A stretch of DNA of 64,000 bases, from the NCBI GenBank assembly GCA_015660995.1, contig JACTUC010000025.1, positions 1 to 64,000 on the forward strand. Reading direction: 5' to 3'. Source of the stretch: Candidatus Methanomethylicaceae archaeon (GTDB lineage Archaea; Thermoproteota; Methanomethylicia; Methanomethylicales; Methanomethylicaceae). The position numbers and the translations under genes are program-made. Under the pieces are notes generated by a model. It was not told where the DNA came from. It saw only the letters and a list, made by a program, of their open reading frames with translations, and ran no database searches. Below, piece by piece: positions 25,383 through 33,751 of this stretch. Every line of letters begins with the position of its first letter. Position 1 is the stretch's first letter.

Positions 25383-26687
25383 ATGAGCCTTAGGCTCTTT
25401 CTCGACAGCGAATCAGCCATTCCAGGTGAGATGCTCGTGGAGGAAAAGGAGCGCTCGCCAATGTACGATATTCCTGCTCTTATGAAGAGGCACGATAACG
25501 GGCCAGTTCTTGTTTTTAACAAGGTAAAGGGCAGCAGCTTCAAGATAGTGAGCGGCCTATGCGGGACGAGGAATAGAATCTTCAGGGCGATAGGTGCGGA
25601 CAGCCAGACCTACTACTCAAGGATAATCGATGCCACAAATCATCCCGTTCCCCCAATACTGGAGGAAAGCGGGCCAGTTACAGAGGTCCGCGAGAAGCCA
25701 GATCTCATGAAGCTCCCTGTACTGACCCATTACGAGAAGGATCCGGGTCCGTACATCACCTCCGGGATCGTGGTTGCGAGAAGCCCCGATGGCAAGTTCC
25801 AGAACGCGTCTATGCATAGACTGTTGGTGCTAGACAGGGACCATATGGCAATAAGGATAGTCCCTCGCCACTTGTATGCACTTCACCAGGAAGCGAAAAA
25901 GCAGGGGAAGGATCTGCAGGTAGCAATCTCTATTGGCAACCACCCTGCCGTGACTGTGGGAGCCAACTCCGGCCCCAAGTTCGGCGTCGACGAGCTGGGT
26001 GTAGCCAATGCGCTGCTTGGTGGTGAGTTGAAGCTGGTGAGGTGCAAGCATGTCGATGTCAAGGTGCCTGCGGAGAGTGAGATTGTTATTGAGGCGGTAA
26101 TCAAGAAGGACAAGCTGGTAGATGAGGGGCCATTCGTCGATCTTACGGGGACCTATGACATAGTCAGAAAACAGCCCATAGTTGAGGTCGTCGGAATAAT
26201 GAGGAGGAAAGATCCTATCTATCAGGCAATACTGCCTGGCGGATCCGAACACAAGCTGCTCATGGGTCTGCCCAAAGAGGCAAGGATGTACGACGGGATA
26301 ACAAAAGCCGTCCCCGAGGTTAGGGGTGTGAGGCTTACACTTGGAGGGTCGTGCTGGTTCCATGCAGCCGTTTCCATAAGGAAACAGGCGGAGGGCGACG
26401 GTAAAAATGCACTACTGGCTGCATTTGGGTCCAACCCGAGCGTCAAGCATGTTGTTGTAGTCGACGAGGACATAAACATCGATGATGTGAACGAGGTGGA
26501 GTGGGCCCTAGCCACAAGGTTCCAGGGGGATGAGGACATGATTAAGATTAGGAAAGCAAGGGGGTCGACGCTCGATCCTTCCTCTGATCAGGAGAAGATA
26601 CTTACAACTAAGATCGGCTTCGACGCGACAATACCTTGGAACAAAGCCAAGGAGAAGTTCGAGAAGGCAAAGATGCCTGAGAAGTGA
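25383..26687 (+). CDS. UbiD-family decarboxylase, probable anhydromevalonate phosphate decarboxylase
   Basis: A 434-residue UbiD-type protein, a family that uses prenylated FMN. Conserved pieces include S-L-R-L-F-L-D at the start, the region around residues 140-200 including the E-x2-x2-R-I-V-P-R-H pattern, and L-P-G-G-S-E-H-K-L-L. The ATG at 25383 has GGGGAGG five bases upstream; an earlier ATG at 25344 gives 13 more residues without a ribosome site. It is followed by both AcnX-type phosphomevalonate dehydratase subunits. From this context it should convert trans-anhydromevalonate 5-phosphate to isopentenyl phosphate, the archaeal mevalonate route. Confidence 0.88.
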   Translation: MSLRLFLDSESAIPGEMLVEEKERSPMYDIPALMKRHDNGPVLVFNKVKGSSFKIVSGLCGTRNRIFRAIGADSQTYYSRIIDATNHPVPPILEESGPVTEVREKPDLMKLPVLTHYEKDPGPYITSGIVVARSPDGKFQNASMHRLLVLDRDHMAIRIVPRHLYALHQEAKKQGKDLQVAISIGNHPAVTVGANSGPKFGVDELGVANALLGGELKLVRCKHVDVKVPAESEIVIEAVIKKDKLVDEGPFVDLTGTYDIVRKQPIVEVVGIMRRKDPIYQAILPGGSEHKLLMGLPKEARMYDGITKAVPEVRGVRLTLGGSCWFHAAVSIRKQAEGDGKNALLAAFGSNPSVKHVVVVDEDINIDDVNEVEWALATRFQGDEDMIKIRKARGSTLDPSSDQEKILTTKIGFDATIPWNKAKEKFEKAKMPEK

Positions 26688-26707
26688 GCGTTTAGGCGGT
26701 CTTTTCA

Positions 26708-27910
26708 ATGCACCTTTCGAAAGTGGAGGAGGAGATGCTCTCAGGCGGCAGTGGAAAGGCAACTGAGAAGGCTATGCAGCTCCTCGTCGCCCTTGGTGAC
26801 GTCCTGGGAGCACCCAGGCTGATCCCCATTGTGAGCGCTCAGATCGCAGGCGTCTCATACGGCAATATAGGCGACGCAGGCATGGAGCTTCTGGAGGACT
26901 GGGCAAGCCAAGGAGCAAAGACGCAGGTCAAGGCTACATTGAACCCAGCTGGAATGGATCTTGATAGATGGAAGGAGATGGGAGTCGACGAGGAGTACCA
27001 CGCTAAGCAGTTGAGAATCATAAAGGCGTTCGAGATGATGGGAGTGCAGGCCACTTGCACATGCACACCATATTTGGTTGGCAATAAACCTAGGCGGGGT
27101 TCACACATAGCTTGGTCGGAGTCCTCTGCGATTTGCTATGCAAACTCTGTGCTTGGGGCGATGACCAATAGAGAGGGGGGGCCTTCCGCTCTAGCAGCAG
27201 CCCTGACAGGGAGGACACCGTACTACGGACTTCATCTTAAGGATAACAGGAAGCCAACAATTGTTGTGGACGTGAAGGCTAGGCTTTGTACGACCTACGA
27301 CTTTAGCTTACTGGGGTACACTGTGGGGGGCATCATAGGCTCGGGCATTCCGATCTTTAGGGGGATAGGGCATCCTGATTCTGACAGAATGAAGATAATG
27401 TCAGCTGCCCTGGCCGCGTCAGGAGGGATCGCCATGTTTCATGTGGAAGGAGTAACGGGTGAGGCGGAAGGGTTCGATTTCAACTCGGTAGAGAGAGTCT
27501 GTATTGGCCAGAAGGAACTGGAGGCATCTAGAGAGAAGCTTACATCGGAAGGTGACCCTGACTTTGTATGCATAGGGTGCCCCCATTGCAGCCTCGAAGA
27601 GATGAAGGATCTTGCGAGGATGGTGAAAGGTAAGAGTGTGGGAAGGGGTAAGGCGCTATGGATCTTGACATCAAGGGGTATATACAAAAGATCCAAAGAG
27701 AAGGGCTATGCTGGCGTTATAGAGAAAGCAGGCGGTAAGATCTTCGTTGACACCTGCATGGTTGTTTGCCCCCTTGAGAAGGCTGGATACAAGCACATGG
27801 CCTCAAACTCATGCAAGGCAGTCCACTATGTTCCATCCACGTCCAGGATAAAAGCGTCAGTCATGGAGCTAAGCAGTGCTTTGGAGAAGATGATGGAGGC
27901 TGGACAATGA
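26708..27910 (+). CDS. Phosphomevalonate dehydratase large subunit (AcnX type)
   Basis: A 400-residue aconitase-X protein. The opening L-S-K-V-E-E-E-M-L-S-G and S-A-Q-I-A-G-V-S-Y are diagnostic, and cysteine-containing segments (C-T-C-T-P-Y, then G-C-P-H-C-S) can hold the iron-sulfur cluster. In archaea this subunit with the small DUF126 subunit dehydrates mevalonate 5-phosphate to trans-anhydromevalonate 5-phosphate. It starts 20 bases after the UbiD-family gene and overlaps the small subunit by four bases. Confidence 0.92.
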   Translation: MHLSKVEEEMLSGGSGKATEKAMQLLVALGDVLGAPRLIPIVSAQIAGVSYGNIGDAGMELLEDWASQGAKTQVKATLNPAGMDLDRWKEMGVDEEYHAKQLRIIKAFEMMGVQATCTCTPYLVGNKPRRGSHIAWSESSAICYANSVLGAMTNREGGPSALAAALTGRTPYYGLHLKDNRKPTIVVDVKARLCTTYDFSLLGYTVGGIIGSGIPIFRGIGHPDSDRMKIMSAALAASGGIAMFHVEGVTGEAEGFDFNSVERVCIGQKELEASREKLTSEGDPDFVCIGCPHCSLEEMKDLARMVKGKSVGRGKALWILTSRGIYKRSKEKGYAGVIEKAGGKIFVDTCMVVCPLEKAGYKHMASNSCKAVHYVPSTSRIKASVMELSSALEKMMEAGQ

Positions 27911-28317
27911 GAGGTGAGAGGGCATACATTGGCAGGGGTGTTGCAAAGTTTGTTGGCGAGGGCGAGGCACTTGTCTCAAAGCAGGGGATATCATTCTTTG
28001 GCGGTGTGGACCCCAAGACGGGCATCGTAAGAGAGAAGGGGCACGACCTATGCGGTGCAGACATAACTGGCAAGGTTTTGGTCTTTCCGAAGGGAAAGGG
28101 GAGCACAGTAGGGTCTTACGTCATATATCAGCTGAAGAAGAACGGCCACGCGCCAGCTGCCATCGTGAACATTGAGACAGAGACCATAATCGCAACCGGG
28201 TGCATACTCGCCGAAGTCCCGCTCGTGGATAAGCTTGAGAAGAACCCGCTCAAAGAGATAAAGACAGGGGACCTTGTTCTCGTTGATGGAAAAACGGGCA
28301 AAGTAGTGATAAGGTAG
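27907..28317 (+). CDS. Phosphomevalonate dehydratase small subunit (DUF126)
   Basis: A 136-residue swivelling-domain protein. Conserved features are the G-R-G-V-A-K-G-E-A-like start, G-V-D-P-x-T-G, G-K-V-L-V-F-P-K-G-K-G-S-T-V-G-S-Y and the C-terminal G-D-L-V-L-V-D-G. ATG 27907 overlaps the large-subunit stop (ATGA). The two subunits form the AcnX enzyme. With the upstream decarboxylase, this gives the two steps specific to the archaeal mevalonate pathway. Confidence 0.93.
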   Translation: MRGERAYIGRGVAKFVGEGEALVSKQGISFFGGVDPKTGIVREKGHDLCGADITGKVLVFPKGKGSTVGSYVIYQLKKNGHAPAAIVNIETETIIATGCILAEVPLVDKLEKNPLKEIKTGDLVLVDGKTGKVVIR

Positions 28318-28362
28318 AAGGCGTTTTATCATACTGATAGGCAATACGGAAGGTGCGCCAAA

Positions 28363-29628
28363 ATGCAAAGATCTTGGGGCATGATCAAGGATCCCATATA
28401 TGGCTATGTTCACGTCTCAGAGCCTGAGATAGATGTAATCGATACCCTCCCGATGCAGAGGCTTCGGAGAATAAAGCAACTGGTTTTTGCGGACTATGTT
28501 TATCCGGGTGCCAACCATTCAAGGTTCGAACACTCTATCGGCGTAATGCACCTGGCAGGGCTCCTTGGGGAATCTCTGCCAGTAGAGATGCCAAAGGAAG
28601 ATGTCCAGAAGGTAAGGCTTGCCGGCCTTTTCCACGATCTGGGGCACGGGCCGTTCTCCCACACTTTCGAGCAGATTCTCATGAAGAAGCTGAACAAGAC
28701 TCACGAAGACCTAACCCCTTGGATAATAATGGGGACAGAACTCAAAGACATACTCGCAAAACACGGGTTCAAGGCAGATGAAGTGGCTAACCTGTCGGTG
28801 GGGAGGGGCAATAAAGAAAAGGCTTTCATGAACCAGATCATTACGAGCAGCGTTGACGTGGACAAGATGGACTTCCTCGTCAGGGATACGCACCATACGG
28901 GCGCAGAGTACGGAAAGGTGGACGTATATAGGCTAATATACACAATGGGTGTGGCCGACGACAACCTCGTTGTGGATAGCTCAGCGCTTCCAACGTTGGA
29001 GGCGTTTCTCATTGCTAGGGTAGAATCCTTCAGGGCTATCTATTACCACAAAACTGCCAGGGCGGCTCAGATCCTTCTCGTAAAAGCCATGGAGGCTGCG
29101 GACGAGGAGCTTGACCTATGCGGTTTCAAGAGCCCGGAGGAATACCTTGAGATGGACGACTACACCGTATGGAGCAAACTGAAGACGTGCAAGAAGTCAA
29201 GCAAGATAATGAAGGACCTTGAGAGAAGAAGGTTGCTGAAATGCGCTTACGAGTTGGAGATGCAGGCCGAAGATAAATCTATCAGTAGCCTCTTTGGCCT
29301 GGAGGGGATAAGGAGCCAGGTCGAGGATGAGCTTGCTGCTAAAGCAGGCGTCCCTGCAGGGGAGGTCTTCATCGATACCCCCTCCCTTCCATCCATCCCC
29401 TACCAGCACATGATGGACTTCGATCCCATGGAGATCCCGATAATCGATGTCGAGGGGAACTCGAGGAAGGTCCTTAGGGCTACTAAGCTTTCTAGGACAA
29501 TAGAGGTCCTTAGGGGATTCGTAAACATAGTCAGGGTCTACACTTATGAGAAGAACCGCGAGAAGGTAAAATCTGCAGCGGAGAAAGTTTTAGGAAACCT
29601 TCCTGAATCTGGCCGCGTCTCATATTAA
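28363..29628 (+). CDS. HD-domain phosphohydrolase
   Basis: A 421-residue HD-superfamily protein. The metal site is R-F-E-H-S-I-G-V near residue 57, then G-L-F-H-D-L-G-H-G-P-F-S-H and a later D-V-D-K-M-D-F. The opening D-P-I-Y-G-Y-V and Q-R-L-R-R-I-K-Q-L are typical of the dGTPase-like branch. It likely hydrolyses nucleotides or phosphoesters; the substrate is not readable. The ATG follows GGAAGGTG, and a TATA-like TTTTAT lies about 40 bases upstream. It overlaps tmk convergently by nine bases. Confidence 0.9.
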   Translation: MQRSWGMIKDPIYGYVHVSEPEIDVIDTLPMQRLRRIKQLVFADYVYPGANHSRFEHSIGVMHLAGLLGESLPVEMPKEDVQKVRLAGLFHDLGHGPFSHTFEQILMKKLNKTHEDLTPWIIMGTELKDILAKHGFKADEVANLSVGRGNKEKAFMNQIITSSVDVDKMDFLVRDTHHTGAEYGKVDVYRLIYTMGVADDNLVVDSSALPTLEAFLIARVESFRAIYYHKTARAAQILLVKAMEAADEELDLCGFKSPEEYLEMDDYTVWSKLKTCKKSSKIMKDLERRRLLKCAYELEMQAEDKSISSLFGLEGIRSQVEDELAAKAGVPAGEVFIDTPSLPSIPYQHMMDFDPMEIPIIDVEGNSRKVLRATKLSRTIEVLRGFVNIVRVYTYEKNREKVKSAAEKVLGNLPESGRVSY

Positions 29629-30225
29629 GCCCTTTACAATGGCGAGGGTTGCACGGAGTATATCCTGGTGAACCTCCTTCGATGGCTTCATTGCGTCGAT
29701 GACCAGATACCCCTTCATTTTCGCCCGTTCCAAGAAGTTATTTCTTACCTTTGACAAAAAGGCAACATTCTCGAAGCGATCAGGATCCATGGACTTCCTT
29801 TTGAGCGAAAGGTCTGGGTCAATGTCAAGGATAATGGTTAGGTCAGGCTCGATGACGTTGCGGTTTATTGAAATGATCCACTTCTCGTCTAGCCCTTCGG
29901 CCTTCTGGTATGCGATGGAGGACTCGAAGTACCTGTCGGTAACCACGATCAGCTTTGAGGCTACTGAGGGTTTGATCACCTTCTCCATGTGGTCTACCCT
30001 GTCTGCTGCGAAGAGGAGTGCATCCATGGTGGGAACCGTTCTTTCATCGCGCAGGAGAGTCCTTATTACGGGCTCCAACTTTCCCTCTGGATTTGGCTCC
30101 TTGGTGGCTATGGCAGGGTAGCCCTGCTTCTTCAAGGATTCCACAAGCAGCCCCGTCTGTGTTGTGGAGCCTGCGCCGTCCACCCCTTCTATGGCAATAA
30201 ACGCCCCTCTCCTGAGTTCGACCAT
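29620..30225 (-). CDS. tmk: Thymidylate kinase
   Basis: A 201-residue P-loop kinase making dTDP from dTMP. Walker A is G-V-D-G-A-G-S-T-T-Q, an accepted variant of the usual G-x-G-K-T pattern with S replacing K. The D-R-Y-x-x-S-S-I-A-Y-Q motif follows near residue 97, and D-I-D-P-x-L-S-L-K-R is the lid region. The substitution at the P-loop Lys is notable because Lys normally contacts phosphate. A TATA box at about 30246-30256 (minus) predicts a leaderless message. Confidence 0.88.
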   Translation of the reverse strand: MVELRRGAFIAIEGVDGAGSTTQTGLLVESLKKQGYPAIATKEPNPEGKLEPVIRTLLRDERTVPTMDALLFAADRVDHMEKVIKPSVASKLIVVTDRYFESSIAYQKAEGLDEKWIISINRNVIEPDLTIILDIDPDLSLKRKSMDPDRFENVAFLSKVRNNFLERAKMKGYLVIDAMKPSKEVHQDILRATLAIVKGLI

Positions 30226-30359
30226 ACCACGATATCTATTTGAGAGCGATTATATCTCTATCGAATATAGAACTGGCAAGATTTTTGATAGCTTCGATAA
30301 ACAAGATAGTGTTATGTCTTTGAGCTGAGATAGAAATCGTTAATCGGGAGGATAAATGT

Positions 30360-31133
30360 GTGAGTGGCAAGGAGAAGCAGTTTGATTTGGCGAGTCAGAA
30401 GAGTCTTGAGACGTTCTTGCCTAAGGAGAAGAGCACAGGGCCAATCAGGATCATTGTAGACCATAGAGAAAGACCCTCCCAGACTGTTTCAGAGCTCAGT
30501 CGGCTAGGCGCAGCGCTGGAGTTCAAGAGCTTGAAGGTGGGTGATTATGTGGTTTCGGACGAGGTTGCGATCGAAAGGAAGACCTTTGATGACTTCGCGA
30601 CATCGATACTCGACAGAAGGCTATTTGAACAGGCAAGAGCCCTGAAGGATACTTACGGCAGACCATTATTGCTCCTCGAAGGGAGGGGGCCTTTGAGGAG
30701 GGGTATATCGGAAGAGGCACTCAGAGGGGCAATCGTGAGCGTCATTCTGGATCTTGGTGTTTCCCTGCTCTGGGCAGAAGATGCCGATGAGGCTGCAAAG
30801 CTTTTGATGACTATAGCTAGGAGAGAGCAGAGGGACTCTTCGAGGGGCATCTCTCTTAAAGATAGGAGGCGCCCGGTTACTCCTGACGAGGAGAGAGAAT
30901 ATGTTGTAGCAAGCTTACCCATGGTCGAGGCAGCAACGGCCAAGAAGCTGCTTATCGCTTTGAAGTCTGTGCAAGCTGTGTTTTCAGCAAGCGAAAAGGA
31001 GCTGATGGAAGTAGATGGCATCGGACCCAAGAAGGCGAGGAGAATAAGGGACGTGATTAGCCAAGATTATGTTATCAGACCTTCGTCTTCCGAACCTTCT
31101 CGAGGGTCTCATAGAGAGACGAGAGGCTCCTAG
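30360..31133 (+). CDS. xpf: XPF/Mus81-type structure-specific nuclease (short crenarchaeal form)
   Basis: A 257-residue ERCC4-domain nuclease with C-terminal helix-hairpin-helix motifs and no helicase domain. The active-site region reads V-D-H-R-E-R, then V-G-D-Y-V-V-S-D-E-V-A-I-E-R-K-T-F-D-D-F. This is the E-R-K-x3-D signature. The HhH segment D-G-I-G-P-K-K-A-R-R-I lies near residue 220. It cuts flaps and forks in DNA repair, usually with PCNA. The GTG start has GGGAGG seven bases upstream. Its 3' end overlaps the next gene on the opposite strand by 59 bases. Confidence 0.93.
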   Translation: MSGKEKQFDLASQKSLETFLPKEKSTGPIRIIVDHRERPSQTVSELSRLGAALEFKSLKVGDYVVSDEVAIERKTFDDFATSILDRRLFEQARALKDTYGRPLLLLEGRGPLRRGISEEALRGAIVSVILDLGVSLLWAEDADEAAKLLMTIARREQRDSSRGISLKDRRRPVTPDEEREYVVASLPMVEAATAKKLLIALKSVQAVFSASEKELMEVDGIGPKKARRIRDVISQDYVIRPSSSEPSRGSHRETRGS

Positions 31134-31440
31134 AGAGCTTCCCCAGCTCCTCTGGATCGTCCGTTTTTGCTAGCTTATCTTTGATCTGGCTAATCTTTTC
31201 TAGCAAGATCATTTCAAGCTCAGAGGTTGTATTCGATTCAGCGGCCACCTTTTCAACTTCTGTGGACTTTGTGAAGATAACCCTACGGTTGCACCCTGGG
31301 CAGATCATCTCACCTGTGGTCAGTCTGAATATCGGTATTTTACAGTCTGGGCACGTATCGGAGAGCATGGTTGCCCCTCCCCGGAGGAGATCCGCCATCT
31401 TTTTTATGTTAGCGTCCCTTTTGCTGATTTTTTCTGCCAT
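31075..31440 (-). CDS. Zinc-ribbon protein of the autoantigen p27 (SSSCA1) family
   Basis: A 121-residue protein. The zinc ribbon is C-P-D-C-K-I-P...M-I-C-P-G-C-N near residues 29-52, followed by a charged helix. The opening with K-K-M-A-D-L-L-R-G-G-A-T-M matches the archaeal members of this family. Function is not established. The gene converges on xpf with an unusually long 59-base overlap. Confidence 0.85.
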   Translation of the reverse strand: MAEKISKRDANIKKMADLLRGGATMLSDTCPDCKIPIFRLTTGEMICPGCNRRVIFTKSTEVEKVAAESNTTSELEMILLEKISQIKDKLAKTDDPEELGKLSRSLSSLYETLEKVRKTKV

Positions 31441-31589
31441 GATCTAGGTAATACCCTTAGGGGAGTAATAATGTTCTCGTTTGATTAAAAAAAGGACGAT
31501 GGAGCTGGCTAGTATACCTTCAAGACCCGCAATATATTTATTATAAAGCGATATATGTGTGGGTTGCAACTTGTAGAGTGGTGGCGCTT

Positions 31590-31844
31590 ATGGTCGATGA
31601 TAAAATAGTTCAGGCTTTGGGAGTACTTCAGCAGATTGCGGAGGACAACGGAGTCCCTCGGAATATCAGACGATCTGCAACAGATGCAATGAAGGTGCTT
31701 CAGGGAAAGGAGTATTCAAAAGCTGTGAATGCGTCCAATGCCATAAGCATTCTGGAAGAATGCAGCCAAGATCCCAACATGCCCCTTTTTGCCAGGACAG
31801 CCATATGGAAGGCAACAAGCATTTTGGAGCAAGTCAAGGATTAA
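31590..31844 (+). CDS. UPF0147 family protein
   Basis: An 84-residue all-helical protein widely conserved in archaea, function unknown. Diagnostic stretches are [12 protein letters not shown] and the C-terminal [12 protein letters not shown] 31590 matches the usual N-terminus (M-V-D-D-K-I); an open frame back to 31557 adds unrelated residues. It overlaps the IMPase gene by 11 bases convergently. Confidence 0.88.
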   Translation: MVDDKIVQALGVLQQIAEDNGVPRNIRRSATDAMKVLQGKEYSKAVNASNAISILEECSQDPNMPLFARTAIWKATSILEQVKD

Positions 31845-32676
31845 TTTCTTTAGCCACGTTTTTTCCAGTTACTAATCGTTTTCCATATATTAGTGACAGG
31901 GCTTCCCTACAATTAGCTTCAGACCCCGCTACTAGCGAGATCCTTTCACTTAGGCTCAATTCACAGTCAAGTGTATTTCCATTTAGATCGAGCATCGAAC
32001 CACCAGCTTCAAGAATGATTACATATGCCGCGGCTATGTCAGTCACCCTAAGCATACTCCGGTTGTCAGCATACAGATCAAGACCACCGCTGGCGACGTA
32101 GCAAAGTTCTAAAGCGGCAGATCCCATGTTTCGGATATGCTTGACGCCGAGGCAAAGGGGAAGGATCTCAAACATCTTCTGCTGGTTGCCCAAGACGTTG
32201 AAGTCGACACCGATGAGGCCATCGCGCAACGATGATTTTGCCCTAACACCTATTCTTTTGCCGTCCATGAAAGCGCCTTTCCACTTCTCAGCTGTAAAGA
32301 GTCTGCCAGACGGGAGCTCCATCACCGCACCAGCGATTACATCAGAAAGTAGAGCTCCTGAAGAAAGTGCTACCGATATTGAGAAGAAATTGATCCCGCG
32401 CGCTGCATTTGTAGTTCCATCAACTGGATCAAGCACAATCAATGGAAAGTCGTCGGCACCGAATCGCTTTTCGCCCAGCTCCTCGCTCAGCAGGCGACCC
32501 CTGAAGCTTACAGACTCTAAGTAAGAGATTGCTGCCTCCTCTGCGACCAGGTCGATCATCCTAGTGTGATCACCTCCTGCCCCCTGCCTGACTATCTTCT
32601 CCACGAGATGAGGCGCTAGTTTTGATATCGCTTCCACCTCGGCCCTGCAGATGCCCTCTAGAAAAGTGGTGTCCAT
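31834..32676 (-). CDS. Inositol monophosphatase / fructose-1,6-bisphosphatase family enzyme
   Basis: A 280-residue magnesium-dependent phosphatase. The metal motif is L-D-P-V-D-G-T-T-N near residue 89, an acidic E-E-L-G lies just before it, and a C-terminal segment [13 protein letters not shown] matches the second signature. Archaeal members often act on both inositol-1-phosphate and fructose-1,6-bisphosphate. ATG 32676 was chosen because a TATA (32701-32710 read on the minus strand) places the transcript start at about this base, so the message is likely leaderless. Confidence 0.88.
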   Translation of the reverse strand: MDTTFLEGICRAEVEAISKLAPHLVEKIVRQGAGGDHTRMIDLVAEEAAISYLESVSFRGRLLSEELGEKRFGADDFPLIVLDPVDGTTNAARGINFFSISVALSSGALLSDVIAGAVMELPSGRLFTAEKWKGAFMDGKRIGVRAKSSLRDGLIGVDFNVLGNQQKMFEILPLCLGVKHIRNMGSAALELCYVASGGLDLYADNRSMLRVTDIAAAYVIILEAGGSMLDLNGNTLDCELSLSERISLVAGSEANCREALSLIYGKRLVTGKNVAKEINP

Positions 32677-32680
32677 AGCT

Positions 32681-32710
32681 ACTAAAAATATATGTGTGGA
32701 TTTATAAAAT
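32681..32710. promoter_or_regulatory. Overlapping divergent promoters for tRNA-Leu and the IMPase gene
   Basis: AAATATAT near 32685-32692 is at the right distance to start tRNA-Leu at 32723. TTTATAAAAT at 32701-32710, read on the minus strand, is at the right distance for a leaderless IMPase message at 32676. The two boxes thus interleave within 30 bases. Confidence 0.5.
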
Positions 32711-32722
32711 AGTAGGAGCAAC

Positions 32723-32810
32723 GCGGGGGTCGCCAAGTCAGGTCAAAGGTGCAAGGCTCAGGACCTTGTGGCGCAGGCCTTCGAGGGTTCAAATCCCTCC
32801 CCCCGCACCA
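32723..32810 (+). tRNA. tRNA-Leu (CAG)
   Basis: Acceptor GCGGGGG pairs with CCCCCGC, followed by encoded ACCA. The anticodon stem-loop is CAAGG-CTCAGGA-CCTTG with anticodon CAG. A long variable arm and T-arm GAGGG-TTCAAAT-CCCTC are present. No intron. Confidence 0.97.
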
Positions 32811-33077
32811 CGTCTTTTAGGTTAATTCGAACAAGAGATGGTACAACGAAGGAGGAGGAGAGAATCCTTCTAAACACGAGCCAAGGGCAAAATGCCTTAT
32901 TTGCAGTTGATCATTTTGGTAAAGCAAGCACCGATAATGTTATAGTCATATTGATAAAAAGTTAGAAATATAATATTAGAAGAAAATGGATAATGTGGGT
33001 GTGGCAAAATCACCTCCGGGGGAGTTCCAGGGACGAATTATGAAAAACGGGCTAGTGCAAGATCTTTTGACCGAATT

Positions 33078-33677
33078 TTGCTGAACAAGAGAGTCTTAAG
33101 ATATTTCTTTATTGTTTTAGTTGCCTGTTTGATTGTCTCAAGTTACATTGCAATTTTTTCTCCACCGTATTTAAAAATTATTGCTGGAATAGCCCCACTT
33201 TTAGTAATGCTGGTCACAATATATACGGTCATTAAATTATTCAGACTGGGTGAACAGGGAGGTGTTTATGAAAAGATCATGGAGAAGTATAATTCGATAA
33301 TAGTAAATTCCAAGGCAGTTTTTTCAGGAGACCTTGGAAAGGCGACAATTCAAGTTGAGACAATAGAAGATCTGGTAAAAGTATCGAATCTTTCCTCCCA
33401 ACCAATAATCCATTATCAAGAAGGCTCGGTACATTATTTCCACATAGTGCTTGCAAATGAAAGGGTGTACGAGTATAAGCTGGGGCTGAATGTGGCAGAC
33501 AGTTTAACGGCCCCTCCTGAAACCAGGATAACAATTGAGATGAAAGATTTAGAAGACGTAGCTAAGATGGCAGAGATCCTTACCAGGCCAGTGCTGCATT
33601 ATAAGGGAGCGGATTTTGACATCTATTATATCATAGACTATGATACGAAATACCAATCGAAGAGGACTTCAGGATAA
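33078..33677 (+). CDS. Membrane-anchored protein with a duplicated C-terminal domain
   Basis: A 199-residue protein with two N-terminal hydrophobic segments (about residues 8-28 and 32-54) and a soluble domain. The soluble part contains two related units: V-E-T-I-E-D-L-V-K-V...P-I-I-H-Y and M-K-D-L-E-D-V-A-K-M...P-V-L-H-Y. This pattern resembles the C-terminal domain of archaeal DUF5305-type proteins; that link is uncertain. The TTG start at 33078 overlaps the stop of a 32-codon upstream frame that begins near 32987, so either a short leader peptide or a frameshifted N-terminus is possible. 32811-33077 otherwise holds only a TATA-like AAATATAATA near 32968. Confidence 0.6.
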   Translation: MLNKRVLRYFFIVLVACLIVSSYIAIFSPPYLKIIAGIAPLLVMLVTIYTVIKLFRLGEQGGVYEKIMEKYNSIIVNSKAVFSGDLGKATIQVETIEDLVKVSNLSSQPIIHYQEGSVHYFHIVLANERVYEYKLGLNVADSLTAPPETRITIEMKDLEDVAKMAEILTRPVLHYKGADFDIYYIIDYDTKYQSKRTSG

Positions 33678-33751
33678 TTGTTCTTTATTAGAGTACTCTA
33701 GTGCTTGGGGTAGACATAAAGAAGAGAATGACATCAATATATTCCAGATCT

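Noticed and set aside
32768-32965. 65-codon frame overlapping tRNA-Leu
   Set aside because: It begins inside the tRNA gene and encodes no recognisable protein.
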